Positions 42,638 to 51,882 of a stretch of DNA of 55,010 bases are shown one piece after another; positions within the stretch are counted from its first letter, which is position 1; each line of letters begins with the position of its first letter. The stretch is taken from assembly GCA_033762595.1 (NCBI GenBank), contig JANRLM010000028.1, positions 1 through 55,010 on the forward strand, in the 5' to 3' direction. The DNA comes from Rickettsiales bacterium (lineage in GTDB: Bacteria > Pseudomonadota > Alphaproteobacteria > Rickettsiales > UBA8987). A program made the position numbers and the translations under genes. The notes beneath the pieces are model-generated. The model was given only the letters and a program-made list of their open reading frames with translations. It did no database searches and was not told where the DNA came from.

Positions 42638-44920
42638 ATGAAAAAACTCTCGGCTTTATTTTTTACTTTTTTACTATTAACCAATTCTGCATTTGCTGAG
42701 AATTTGGTTATCAAAGATATTAAAATCTCTGGAAATGGCAGGGTAGAACCTGCGACTATTGAAGCATTTCTTGGTGTTAAGAGAGGTCAAACAATTGCCC
42801 GAGAAGATTTAGATAACGCATTTAGAAGAACATTTGATACTGGCCTTTTTGAAGACATACAAATTGAATTCCAAAATGGTATTTTAGAAGTTGATGTTAA
42901 GGAAAACCCTACCGTTGCTGAAGTTGCCTTTGATGGAAATGATAAAATTGATAATGAAAAATTCCTTGCTGAAATTAAAACTGAGCCTCGTGCGGTTTTT
43001 AAGGAATCTGACCTTCAAGCAGATGTTAAAAGAATTATGACACTCTATCAAAGAAGTGGCAGATTTAATGTTAGAGTTGAACCAAAGGTTGAAAAATTAG
43101 AAAATAATAGAGTTAAAGTTACTTTTATAATTGATGAGGGGCAGAAGGCAAAAATTGCACAAATTTCATTCATAAATAATTTTGCATTTGATGAGCCAGA
43201 GCTTGAAACAGTAATCGGCACTAAGGAGTCAAGATGGTATAGATTTTTCTCCGGTAGCGATAATTATGACCCTGATAGAATTGAGTTTGATAAAGAATTG
43301 CTAAGAAGGCATTATGTATCCAAAGGTTATGCTGATTTCAAAGTAGTTTCAGCAGATGCGGAATATAATAATATCAATAAATCCTTTAATATTATTTTCA
43401 CGCTTGATGAAGGCAAGCACTTTACTTTCGGAAAAATTGACATTCAAAGTGCAATCCCTGATTTGAACTTAGATGAAGCTCGTGGCCTTATAAAATCTAA
43501 GGAAGGCAAAGAGTTTGATGCTAAGAAACTTGAAGATACAATAACCACTTTAACTGATTATCTTGGCGAAAAAGGCTACGCATTTACTAGAATTAATCCT
43601 CGCTATAATAAAGATGATAAATCTCAAATAATAGGAATTACCTATGAAATTTCAGAAGGTCCTAGGGTTTATGTTAATCGCATAAACATTATTGGCAACT
43701 CAAGAACGGGTGATGAAGTTATAAGAAGGGAGTTTAGACTGAATGAGGGCGACCCTTACAATTCATCAAAAATCAAACGCTCTAAAGAAAGAATTGAGGC
43801 TCTGGGCTTCTTTAGTAAAGTTGATATTCAAAATAAAGAAACTGAGTATGCCGATAAAGTTGATCTAGATGTTGGTGTTGCTGAACAATCAACAGGTGAA
43901 CTTACTCTCGGTGCTGGTTTTTCCACCAATGATGGTGCTTTGGGAGATATTGCTATAACCGAAAGGAACTTCTTGGGTAAAGGGCAGTTCGTGCGTGCAA
44001 ACTTTACGCTTGCTGCTGTTCGTCAAGATATTCGCCTTTCATTTACTGAGCCATATTTTATGGATAGGCAACTTTCAACTGGTTTTGATATTTTTAATAC
44101 GCAAATTGTTTCTCAAAGTGGGTTAAACAACTTGGCGTTTGATAGTGCCTCAACTGGTTTTACGCTAAGAAGTGGTTATCCACTTTCTGAATATTTGTCT
44201 CACAATGTTAACTATACTTTAAGGCAAGATGAAATTACTAACCCTCAAGCTGGTGCATCACTCTTTGTAACACAACAATTAGGTGAATTTTTAAGCTCGG
44301 TTATTGGTCATAGTTTTGTTTATAATAGCCTTGATAATCAGTTTCTGCCAAATGAGGGCTGGTTTGCTTCTATCTCTCAAGATTATGCAGGTTTGGGCGG
44401 TGATATTGCTTACTTAAAACATGATGCGAGAGTTTCATATTTTACACCAATTTCTGAGGAATATAGAGATTGGGTTGTTCGTCTTTCAGGTAGGGGTGGT
44501 AATGTTACTGGTATGAGTGGTAAAGATGTTAGAATTAACGATAGATTTTTTGTTGGTGAAACATTGATGAGGGGTTTTGATAACCAAGGTATTGGCCCTA
44601 GAGATAGAGTCTCCCTTGATCCTTTGGGTGGTAATAACTATTTTGTTGGAACTTCAGAGTTAATGTTTCCGCTTGGGCTTCCTGAGGAATTACAAATTAA
44701 AGGTGCTGCATTTACTGATGTTGGAACATTATATGGAATTGATGCGACAGATCCAACTTTACAAATTGAAGATAAAGATTCTTTAAGGGGTTCTGCTGGT
44801 GTTGGTGTTTTCTGGCGTTCACCAGTTGGGCCAATTAGAATTGATTATGCTGAGCCATTTGCTAAAGAATCTTTTGACCAACTTCAGCAAATTCGCTTTA
44901 GCTTCGGAACAAGATTTTAA
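42638..44920 (+). CDS. bamA: Outer membrane assembly factor BamA
   Basis: A 760-residue Omp85 protein. A signal peptide (MKKLSALFFTFLLLTNSAFA) precedes five POTRA domains (about 22-420). The barrel then contains RLSGRGGNVTGMSG, the FVGETLMRGFDNQGIGPRD insert (VRGF-type motif, here MRGF), and GVFWRSPVGPIRIDYAEPF, and ends in a C-terminal F (RFSFGTRF). It inserts outer-membrane beta-barrels. The start follows rseP by 5 bp and skp follows it, the conserved order. Confidence 0.97.
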   Translation: MKKLSALFFTFLLLTNSAFAENLVIKDIKISGNGRVEPATIEAFLGVKRGQTIAREDLDNAFRRTFDTGLFEDIQIEFQNGILEVDVKENPTVAEVAFDGNDKIDNEKFLAEIKTEPRAVFKESDLQADVKRIMTLYQRSGRFNVRVEPKVEKLENNRVKVTFIIDEGQKAKIAQISFINNFAFDEPELETVIGTKESRWYRFFSGSDNYDPDRIEFDKELLRRHYVSKGYADFKVVSADAEYNNINKSFNIIFTLDEGKHFTFGKIDIQSAIPDLNLDEARGLIKSKEGKEFDAKKLEDTITTLTDYLGEKGYAFTRINPRYNKDDKSQIIGITYEISEGPRVYVNRINIIGNSRTGDEVIRREFRLNEGDPYNSSKIKRSKERIEALGFFSKVDIQNKETEYADKVDLDVGVAEQSTGELTLGAGFSTNDGALGDIAITERNFLGKGQFVRANFTLAAVRQDIRLSFTEPYFMDRQLSTGFDIFNTQIVSQSGLNNLAFDSASTGFTLRSGYPLSEYLSHNVNYTLRQDEITNPQAGASLFVTQQLGEFLSSVIGHSFVYNSLDNQFLPNEGWFASISQDYAGLGGDIAYLKHDARVSYFTPISEEYRDWVVRLSGRGGNVTGMSGKDVRINDRFFVGETLMRGFDNQGIGPRDRVSLDPLGGNNYFVGTSELMFPLGLPEELQIKGAAFTDVGTLYGIDATDPTLQIEDKDSLRGSAGVGVFWRSPVGPIRIDYAEPFAKESFDQLQQIRFSFGTRF

Positions 44921-44952
44921 TTTTATAAAAAACAAAAAAACGGAGATTTATT

Positions 44953-45492
44953 ATGAAAAAAATTATTTTAACTTTAATCTTAGCTTTTGCGGTTAATTCA
45001 GCAAATGCTCAGAATTTTGATGTAAAAACCATTGCAACTGTTGATCTAAAAAAGATTGTTGATGAATCTAAAGCTGCCAAAGCCGCTGAAGAAGAAGTAA
45101 AAAGAATTCAACAAAAATATGTTTCTGAAACTAAATCTCAGGAAGATGCTCTCAAGAAAAATGAGGAGCAATTAAAAGCTCAGCAGAAAGCTATGTCGCA
45201 AGAAGCATTCGCAAAAAAAGTTCAAGAGTTTAGAGTAAAATTAATGAACAGCCAAAGGGAAGTAATGAAAAAAAGAAAAATCCTAGAAACTGCTTATATC
45301 AAGGCACTTGAGCTAGTGAGAAATGAAACTATTAAAATAATTGCTGAAATTGCTAAAGAAAAAAATGTTGATGTAGTAATTGCTAAAGGTCAACTTTTAT
45401 TTGCAAAAGATAATTATGATATTTCAAATGAAGTCTTAGAAAGGCTTAACAAAAAACTTGCTAAAGTTAATATCAGCGTTGATAAAAAGTAA
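44953..45492 (+). CDS. skp: OmpH/Skp-family periplasmic chaperone
   Basis: A 179-residue protein with a signal peptide (MKKIILTLILAFAVNSANAQ) and IATVDLKKIVDESKAAKAAE, the OmpH N-terminal strand. Long charged coiled-coil helices then form the tentacles. The last strand, VDVVIAKGQLLFAKDNYDIS, is also typical. GGAG precedes the start by about 9 nt. It carries unfolded outer membrane proteins to BamA. Confidence 0.92.
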   Translation: MKKIILTLILAFAVNSANAQNFDVKTIATVDLKKIVDESKAAKAAEEEVKRIQQKYVSETKSQEDALKKNEEQLKAQQKAMSQEAFAKKVQEFRVKLMNSQREVMKKRKILETAYIKALELVRNETIKIIAEIAKEKNVDVVIAKGQLLFAKDNYDISNEVLERLNKKLAKVNISVDKK

Positions 45493-45511
45493 TTTCATCT
45501 CAATAAATTCT

Positions 45512-46249
45512 ATGATTAATCTTACAGGAAAAAAGGCACTTATAACTGGTGCAACGGGTGGAATTGGTGAGGCAATTGCCCGCAAACTTCATCTTCTAGG
45601 TGCAGAAATTGTTGTTTCTGGAACAAGAATAGAAAAGCTAGAAGGGCTTGCAAATTCGCTTGGTTCTCGTGTGCATATTCTAACAACAAATTTGAAGGAT
45701 AAAGAGCAGGTAAAAAAACTAGCATCAGAGGCAGAAGAAAAATCAGGCGGAATAGATATTCTTGTCTGTAATGCTGGGATTACCAAAGATAATCTAATAC
45801 TTAGAATGTCTGAAGATGATTTTGAAGAGGTGCTTGCGGTTAATTTAACCTCAAGTTTTATTCTTATAAAATCATTTGTAAAAACAATGATGAAGCGTCG
45901 CTTTGGAAGAATTATTTCAATCGGCTCAATCGTTGGTACAATGGGTAACCCAGGGCAAGCAAACTATGTAGCCTCAAAAGCTGGGGTTGCAGGGCTTATA
46001 AAATCAGTTGCAGCTGAAGTTGCATCTCGTGGAATTACCGCAAATAATATCGCGCCGGGTTTTATTGAAACCGCAATGACTGATAAATTAAATGAAGATC
46101 AGAAAAATAAAATGCTCGCTAATATTCCAATTGGTGCATTTGGCAAGGGTGAGGATATTGCGAATTTAACTGCTTTCCTAGCTTCAGATGAAGCAAAATA
46201 CATTACAGGGCAAACTATCCACATTAATGGCGGAATGTTGATGGTTTAA
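45512..46249 (+). CDS. fabG: 3-oxoacyl-[acyl-carrier-protein] reductase
   Basis: A classical SDR of 245 residues from ATG 45512 (MINLTGKKALITGATGGIGE); the frame is open earlier but overlaps skp. VCNAGITKDNLILRM, SIGSIVGTMGNPGQANYVASKAG (Ser, Tyr and Lys catalytic) and NNIAPGFIETAMTDKL are FabG-typical. It reduces 3-oxoacyl-ACP in fatty acid elongation. It follows skp by 19 bp, where many proteobacteria have lpxD-fabZ-lpxA instead. Confidence 0.94.
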   Translation: MINLTGKKALITGATGGIGEAIARKLHLLGAEIVVSGTRIEKLEGLANSLGSRVHILTTNLKDKEQVKKLASEAEEKSGGIDILVCNAGITKDNLILRMSEDDFEEVLAVNLTSSFILIKSFVKTMMKRRFGRIISIGSIVGTMGNPGQANYVASKAGVAGLIKSVAAEVASRGITANNIAPGFIETAMTDKLNEDQKNKMLANIPIGAFGKGEDIANLTAFLASDEAKYITGQTIHINGGMLMV

Positions 46250-46279
46250 TCTAATAAGATTATACCCAATAATCTTTTT

Positions 46280-47353
46280 ATGAATAATAAATTAACTTCA
46301 AATAAAGCTGAAATTTCCTCGCTTACTTTTTTTCGATTTCTAACAGCTTTCATAGTATTTTTATTCCATTGTAAAATTCACTTAAACTTTTCAACTAATA
46401 TTAAGTTTATTGATAAATTTATTAATAATGGTGCAGTCTTCATGACTGGTTTCTTTGTGCTTTCTGGATATATAATGTGCTATGTCTATAAAAATAAAGA
46501 TTTTTCAAAAAGAAATGAAGTATTAAATTTTTATCTAAAAAGATTTGCAAAAATTTATCCAACATATTTTTTGGGTTCCATTTTATATTTTTCCTTAATT
46601 CAGCCTAACACGCCTTATACTAGTGAAGAATGGATTAGAATAATTATAAATGATATATTTTTATTGCAGGCAATTTTTCCTAAAATGTTTCACTTAGGCA
46701 TTAATGGAGGAACTTGGAGTATAAGTGTTGAAGCCTTTTTTTATCTTTTATTTCCTTTAATTATTTTAATATATTCAAAAAAACCTATTAAGCTTATTTT
46801 TTTAGGTTTTTTAATGGCAATAATAGTAAATATTAATGTAATTTCTGATTCAGAAAGCAAAGGCTATTATTATTCCAATGCTTTTATGAGACTCAATGAA
46901 TTTTTTATTGGAATAGGCTTTTATCTTCTTACATCAAATAATAAGCTAGATAAATTACCATTTATATTAAAGTCTCCCTTCTTTATATTTTTGGTTATTT
47001 TTTGTTTAACAACACTTAAACAGTCAGAAGCTATTTATTCATATATGGGGTTAAATATTGTTATTGCTCCACTTTTTGGCTTATTATTATTCTCTCTTAG
47101 CATAAATAATAATTCATTTGTATTTAATAACAGATATACAAATTATCTCGGAAAAATATCTTACTCTTTTTACATATGGCAGTTTATTGCAATAGAATTT
47201 GGCAGAGGCCTTATCAAGTTAGACATAAATAATTGGCTAATTATAATTATTGTATTTATGTTAAATATACTCATCGCTTCAATATCTTATTTTCTTGTAG
47301 AGGAAAAATTTAGGAAAATAATTATAAATAGGTTTTCAAATTATAGTAATTGA
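46280..47353 (+). CDS. Acyltransferase-3 family membrane protein
   Basis: A 357-residue protein with about ten membrane helices. LTFFRFLTAFIVFLFHCKIH carries the conserved R and H of acyltransferase 3 (OafA type), GFFVLSGYIMCYVY is the second motif, and RFAKIYPTYF the third. The family O-acylates surface sugars. By eye it is even more AT-rich than its neighbours, as expected for a recently gained surface gene. It is read after fabG, with 30 bp between, and converges on nadC. Confidence 0.88.
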   Translation: MNNKLTSNKAEISSLTFFRFLTAFIVFLFHCKIHLNFSTNIKFIDKFINNGAVFMTGFFVLSGYIMCYVYKNKDFSKRNEVLNFYLKRFAKIYPTYFLGSILYFSLIQPNTPYTSEEWIRIIINDIFLLQAIFPKMFHLGINGGTWSISVEAFFYLLFPLIILIYSKKPIKLIFLGFLMAIIVNINVISDSESKGYYYSNAFMRLNEFFIGIGFYLLTSNNKLDKLPFILKSPFFIFLVIFCLTTLKQSEAIYSYMGLNIVIAPLFGLLLFSLSINNNSFVFNNRYTNYLGKISYSFYIWQFIAIEFGRGLIKLDINNWLIIIIVFMLNILIASISYFLVEEKFRKIIINRFSNYSN

Positions 47354-47367
47354 TTTTTCAAGTAGTC

Positions 47368-48207
47368 CTAAAAATCCAAACCAATATCTATTGATTTTAC
47401 TGAATGGGTTAACGAACCGATAGAAATTCTATCAACTCCAGTTTCAGCAATTTCTTTAATTGTTTCAAGGGTAACACCACCTGATGCTTCTAGTAAAATA
47501 TTAGTATTTTTAGCAAGTTCAACTGCCTGTTTTAATTCATTAATATTCATATTATCAAGCAAAATAATATCTGGCTTTTCTTGAATTGCGATTTTGAATT
47601 GCTCTAAATTATCGCACTCCACCTCAATAATAAAACCCTCCGGAGCATTATTTTTAGCAAGCCTTATAGTTTTTTGAATATCACCATTGTTAAATGCAAT
47701 GTGATTATCCTTAATTAAAACTGCATCATCAAGGCAATATCTGTGATTCACCCCGCCGCCTATCCACACTGAATATCTCTCAATCTTCCTAAGGTTTGGT
47801 GTGGTTTTTCTTGTATCTAAAATTTGTGCTTTCGTGCCTTTGGTTTTTTCAACAAATTTATTTGTTAAGGTGGCAATTCCGCTCATTCTCTGAATAAAAT
47901 TAAGCGCAACCCTTTCAGATTGTAAAATAATCCTAGCATTTCCTGAAACTTCAAAAACCGCTTGGCTTGCTTGAACAAAACTTCCCTCTTTCACTAATGG
48001 AATAAATTTAATTTTCTCAGAATATCTAAGGAAAATATTTTCTAAAATTGGCGTGCCACAAAAAATTGCATCTTCACGAAAAATAAATTTTGCTGAAATA
48101 TTTGCATCTTCAGGAATTGTAAGATTAGATGTTACATCGCCACGCCCAATATCTTCCTCAAGTGCATTTGAGATTATTTCATTTATGTCGTCAAAATTAA
48201 TTTGCAT
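47368..48207 (-). CDS. nadC: Nicotinate-nucleotide pyrophosphorylase (quinolinate phosphoribosyltransferase)
   Basis: A 279-residue enzyme. EEDIGRGDVTSNLTI, NFIQRMSGIATLT, DTRKTTPNLRKIERYSVWIG, GGVNHRYCLDDAVLIKDNHI and EASGGVTLETIKEIAETGVD are the family motifs. It turns quinolinate and PRPP into nicotinate mononucleotide for NAD synthesis. nadA and nadB are not in this window. It is divergent from iscX. Confidence 0.96.
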   Translation of the reverse strand: MQINFDDINEIISNALEEDIGRGDVTSNLTIPEDANISAKFIFREDAIFCGTPILENIFLRYSEKIKFIPLVKEGSFVQASQAVFEVSGNARIILQSERVALNFIQRMSGIATLTNKFVEKTKGTKAQILDTRKTTPNLRKIERYSVWIGGGVNHRYCLDDAVLIKDNHIAFNNGDIQKTIRLAKNNAPEGFIIEVECDNLEQFKIAIQEKPDIILLDNMNINELKQAVELAKNTNILLEASGGVTLETIKEIAETGVDRISIGSLTHSVKSIDIGLDF

Positions 48208-48263
48208 ATTCTAATCTTAAAAATTTATGATATAAGTTATATATTCAACACATATAAAAAGCA

Positions 48264-48464
48264 ATGAAGTGGAAAGATATAGAAGATATTGCAATAGAGC
48301 TTGAAGAAAAGCACTATGATAAAGATAATATCAATCTAAGATTTACAGATCTACATAAATGGGTTTGTGAACTTGAAGATTTTGATGATGACCCCCAAAA
48401 ATCTAATGAGAAAGTTTTGGAGGCTATTCAAATGGCTTGGCTTAAGGAACGCGGTAATGCTTAA
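48264..48464 (+). CDS. iscX: Fe-S assembly protein IscX
   Basis: A 66-residue acidic protein. NLRFTDLHKWVCELEDFDDD, then PQKSNEKVLEAIQMAWLKE, matches IscX (YfhJ) closely. In E. coli it binds IscS and tunes cluster assembly by iron level. No other isc gene adjoins it. Its stop overlaps the start of the OmpA-domain gene (TAATG), an odd pairing. Confidence 0.94.
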   Translation: MKWKDIEDIAIELEEKHYDKDNINLRFTDLHKWVCELEDFDDDPQKSNEKVLEAIQMAWLKERGNA

Positions 48465-49810
48465 TGAAAATATTTTCGCAAAAATTTTTACTCATATTTT
48501 TACTTACAATTTTTGTTGCAACGCCTTTGCTAGCTAGGGACTCTATAACTAAAAATTACAATTTTAATACTACTATAGAAAGAGGAATTTCTCCGCAACC
48601 TAAAGCGGTAAATAGAATAATCACTGAAAAGCCAGAATATCAAAAAGCCCCTTCTGCTTCTTACGATATTGAAAAGCATAAAAGCCCTTCAATTCATAAA
48701 GATAGAACTCTTGGCGTTATTGAAAAATTAAGATCACGCAAATTTTTAGATATTCATACTAATGAAATAAACCCTGTTTATGTTCCCTCTAAAAACCAAA
48801 TTGAAACCGAGAGATTCCGCTTAAAGCGTCGTAATTTTGCTGATTTTACTAAAAGAGAATATGTAAAACTTGCTGATAGATTATTCCTTCACCACAATTA
48901 TACTGACGCAACGCATTTCCGCAGAAAAGGCCTTAAAGCAGATGGTTTAAGGGATATTCTGCCAGAAGATCCTAAAAAATGGGAAATTAAAGACGATATT
49001 GAACTTGATGATTTACTAAAAGCTAGAATTGCCTTACTAGAGTCCCTATCAGTAAATGCTGTTTATGTTGCTCCAAATGCTGCCGCAAAATCTTTAGTAT
49101 TCTATGATTGCTGGGTTTCCCAAGCCAAAAATAAATGGGTTGATGAAAGAACAAATTGTAAGATGGCCTTCAAAGAAGTTAATGATTATCTGCACGGAAT
49201 TTATGAGGAAACCAAATTCAAGGGTCTAGCTGAAGTTATTTCTGGTTACGCTCACACTGATATTGATGAAAATTATACACCATTCAAAAATTATGAGGCG
49301 GAAGAAGAATATGAAGGCAATTATGCACAAGAGTTAGTTAGGGTTATTGAAAATAGAGTCAAAGATGATGAAGCTAAAAGGCTTCTTGATGAAAAAGTTG
49401 CTTCAGAAAATAAAAAAGAAGCCGGCAATTTCATTTATGCAAGGGGCGGTGGAGGCAGTGATTTAATGTATCTAGCTTATTTTGATAAAAAATCTTTTGA
49501 ACTTGACGCAAACGCTAGAGCTGAACTTGATAAAGTAGCTGAACAAATTAAAAAATCAAACCCGCCTTCGGTTATTATTAATGGTCATACTGATAGATCT
49601 ATTGGTGATAATGAGGCGATGGTTTTATCAAAGAAAAGAGCTGATATTGCTAGAGATTATCTTATCGGCAAAGGCGTAAATAAAAACCTATTTAGAACAT
49701 TCGGTTTTGGTAAAAATGATAATATCGTGCCAAATGAAGAAGGAAAAGAAGCCGCTGCAAACCGAAGAGTTGAAATTGTATTCAAAGGCAAAGCTGAAAA
49801 ATCTAATTAG
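48464..49810 (+). CDS. OmpA-domain outer membrane protein
   Basis: A 448-residue secreted protein. The signal peptide is FLLIFLLTIFVATPLLA. A middle section (about 115-235) resembles an alphaproteobacterial OmpA-partner domain with LADRLFLHHNYTDATHFRRK. The C-terminal OmpA-like domain (about 345-445) has INGHTDRSIGDNEAMVLSKK and NRRVEIVF, the peptidoglycan-binding motifs. It likely ties the envelope to the cell wall. It is translationally coupled to iscX and overlaps murB's 3' end by 8 bp. Confidence 0.88.
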   Translation: MKIFSQKFLLIFLLTIFVATPLLARDSITKNYNFNTTIERGISPQPKAVNRIITEKPEYQKAPSASYDIEKHKSPSIHKDRTLGVIEKLRSRKFLDIHTNEINPVYVPSKNQIETERFRLKRRNFADFTKREYVKLADRLFLHHNYTDATHFRRKGLKADGLRDILPEDPKKWEIKDDIELDDLLKARIALLESLSVNAVYVAPNAAAKSLVFYDCWVSQAKNKWVDERTNCKMAFKEVNDYLHGIYEETKFKGLAEVISGYAHTDIDENYTPFKNYEAEEEYEGNYAQELVRVIENRVKDDEAKRLLDEKVASENKKEAGNFIYARGGGGSDLMYLAYFDKKSFELDANARAELDKVAEQIKKSNPPSVIINGHTDRSIGDNEAMVLSKKRADIARDYLIGKGVNKNLFRTFGFGKNDNIVPNEEGKEAAANRRVEIVFKGKAEKSN

Positions 49811-50717
49811 GAAAAATCTTAATTTCCCATTCAAGCATTACACCAGATTTTTCAAAAACTCTTTTTCTCACTTCTTCGCCGAGATTTATGATGTCGCTTG
49901 CGGTTGCGTTTTCCTGATTAATTAGAAAATTACAATGTTTTTCCGAAACAATTGCCCCGCCCATTTTAAGCCCTCTGCAACCTGCTTCATCAATTAGTTG
50001 CCAAGCCTTTTTATCAGAATTTTTAGGGTTTTTGAAAGTGCTTCCGCCAGTTTTTGCTCTAACTGGTTGGGTTGCTTCCCGTGATGAAGAAATGAAATTC
50101 ATTTTCTCTAAAATTTTCTCTTTAGAAGATTTTTCGCCTTGCAAAATTGCAGAAGTGTAAATTAATTTTTTTGATAATTTTTCTTCAATCAAATTTCCTC
50201 TATATTTGAAAGAAAAATTCTCATTTTTTAACTCTATGATGTTTCCATCTTCATCAATAGCAGTTGCGGAAACCAGAATATCTTTTAACTCAGAACCATA
50301 AGCACCGCCATTCATAGCAATCGCACCGCCTAAACTACCAGGAATCCCAACAAGAAATTCTAAATTTGCAATTTCATTTTCAGCCGAAAACCTTGCGATA
50401 TTTGCATCTAAAGCACCAGCACCTACTTTGATTTGATTATCAGAAATCTTTTTAATGCCAGCAAATTCTCTGCCCAAGCGAATTACAACGCCTCTAAAAC
50501 CTTCATCAAGAATAATCACATTTGAAAAAACTCCAAAGCAAATATATGGTAAATCTTTGGGCCTGTGTTTAAGAAAGAAACTCAAATCCTCTTCGTCTTT
50601 GGGCTTGAAAAGAATATCTGCATTGCCACCAACACCAAACCAAGTAACTTTAGAAAGAGGATAATCAAAGCGATATTCACCCCTAATTTTAGGCAGATTT
50701 TCTAAGGTGAACTTCAT
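49803..50717 (-). CDS. murB: UDP-N-acetylenolpyruvoylglucosamine reductase
   Basis: A 304-residue flavoenzyme. LSKVTWFGVGGNAD (FAD), NLEFLVGIPGSLGGAIAMNG (FAD phosphate site), FKYRG with its Tyr, GGSTFKNP (proton-donor Ser) and AGCRGLKMGGAIVSEKHCNF are all visible. The usual GxGSN motif of the N-terminal domain reads CFGVFSNV, an unusual change. It makes UDP-MurNAc, so a peptidoglycan pathway is kept. It is 1 bp from the pilU stop. Confidence 0.94.
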   Translation of the reverse strand: MKFTLENLPKIRGEYRFDYPLSKVTWFGVGGNADILFKPKDEEDLSFFLKHRPKDLPYICFGVFSNVIILDEGFRGVVIRLGREFAGIKKISDNQIKVGAGALDANIARFSAENEIANLEFLVGIPGSLGGAIAMNGGAYGSELKDILVSATAIDEDGNIIELKNENFSFKYRGNLIEEKLSKKLIYTSAILQGEKSSKEKILEKMNFISSSREATQPVRAKTGGSTFKNPKNSDKKAWQLIDEAGCRGLKMGGAIVSEKHCNFLINQENATASDIINLGEEVRKRVFEKSGVMLEWEIKIFPN

Positions 50718-51872
50718 CTAAAAGTCAGATTTTTTATTTTTACCATAAAGTGTATCTTCATCAACCGTTGTTTGCGTTATGCCTTTTAGAGAAGTTGAGA
50801 GATTACTTTCAGAAAATTGTGATAATCTAAGTCTTAAATTATTAGGATTATCCGCTTCTTTCAAGGCAGTTTCACGCGTAATAATTTTATCTCTATAAAG
50901 TCGGAATAATGATTCATCAAAACTCATCATTCCATTATTTAGATTTTTGTTTATAACCTCTTTTATCTCATGAAATTTTCCCTCTCTTATAAGCTCTGTA
51001 ACCAAGCCTTCATTCTTCAAGATTTCATAAGATAGAACTAAATTGCCAGTCAAATTTTTTACTAATCTTTGCCCGCACAACGCAACTAAATTATGTGAAA
51101 GAGAAATTAGAATTTGATTATGAACTTCCTCAGGATACAAACTTAAAATTCTTTCAAATGTTTGGTTTGTATTGCTTGCGTGAATTGTTGCAACTACCAA
51201 ATGCCCTGTTTCACTAAACATTATAGCATTTTCTATTGAATCTCTATCTCTAATTTCACCAATAAAAATAACATCAGGTGCTTGTCTAAAAGCATTTTTA
51301 AGTGCTATACCATAAGAATAAGTATCAATGCCAATCTCTCTTTGAGTAAAAATACAATTTTTATGTTTGAAAACATATTCTATTGGGTCTTCAATAGTAA
51401 CAATATGTCCACTTCCTTTATTATTTCTATGCTCTAAACATGCTGCAACTGAAGTTGATTTTCCACTACCTGTTGCACCCGCAATTAAAAACAAACCACG
51501 CTTTGCCATAATAAAATCTCTGTAACTTTCAGGCAAACCAAGATCTTTGAAAGTAGGGATTTTTGATTTTATATGACGAACTACAAGCCCAATATTTTTT
51601 TGCTGATAAAAAACATTAATTCTAAACCTTTCTTCACCTATAGAGTATGCAACATTAAGTTCTAGCGTTGAAAGAAAATCTTGCATTTGCTCATCAGTTA
51701 AAAATTCTTTCACTAATTTTTCAATATCGCTAGTGGTAAATGATTCATCTTTACTTCTAACTAAATTAGATTGCACCCTATATGTTGCAGGTAAATCAGT
51801 GGTTATATAGAGGTCAGAAGCCTCGATTGAAACCATTTCTTGTAAATAATAATTTATCTTTTTTTCAGACAT
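50718..51872 (-). CDS. pilU: Type IV pilus retraction ATPase, PilU type
   Basis: A 384-residue PilT/PilU ATPase. Walker A GATGSGKS is at 132-139, followed by TIEDPIEYVF, the Asp box FIGEIRDRDSIENAI and the His box GHLVVATIHASN. The GMMSFDESLFRLYRDKIITR, then ADNPNNLRLRL, tail is the PilU-type C-terminus. It aids pilus retraction together with PilT. It follows pilT by about 10 bp. Confidence 0.88.
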   Translation of the reverse strand: MSEKKINYYLQEMVSIEASDLYITTDLPATYRVQSNLVRSKDESFTTSDIEKLVKEFLTDEQMQDFLSTLELNVAYSIGEERFRINVFYQQKNIGLVVRHIKSKIPTFKDLGLPESYRDFIMAKRGLFLIAGATGSGKSTSVAACLEHRNNKGSGHIVTIEDPIEYVFKHKNCIFTQREIGIDTYSYGIALKNAFRQAPDVIFIGEIRDRDSIENAIMFSETGHLVVATIHASNTNQTFERILSLYPEEVHNQILISLSHNLVALCGQRLVKNLTGNLVLSYEILKNEGLVTELIREGKFHEIKEVINKNLNNGMMSFDESLFRLYRDKIITRETALKEADNPNNLRLRLSQFSESNLSTSLKGITQTTVDEDTLYGKNKKSDF

Positions 51873-51882
51873 AAAAATATAT

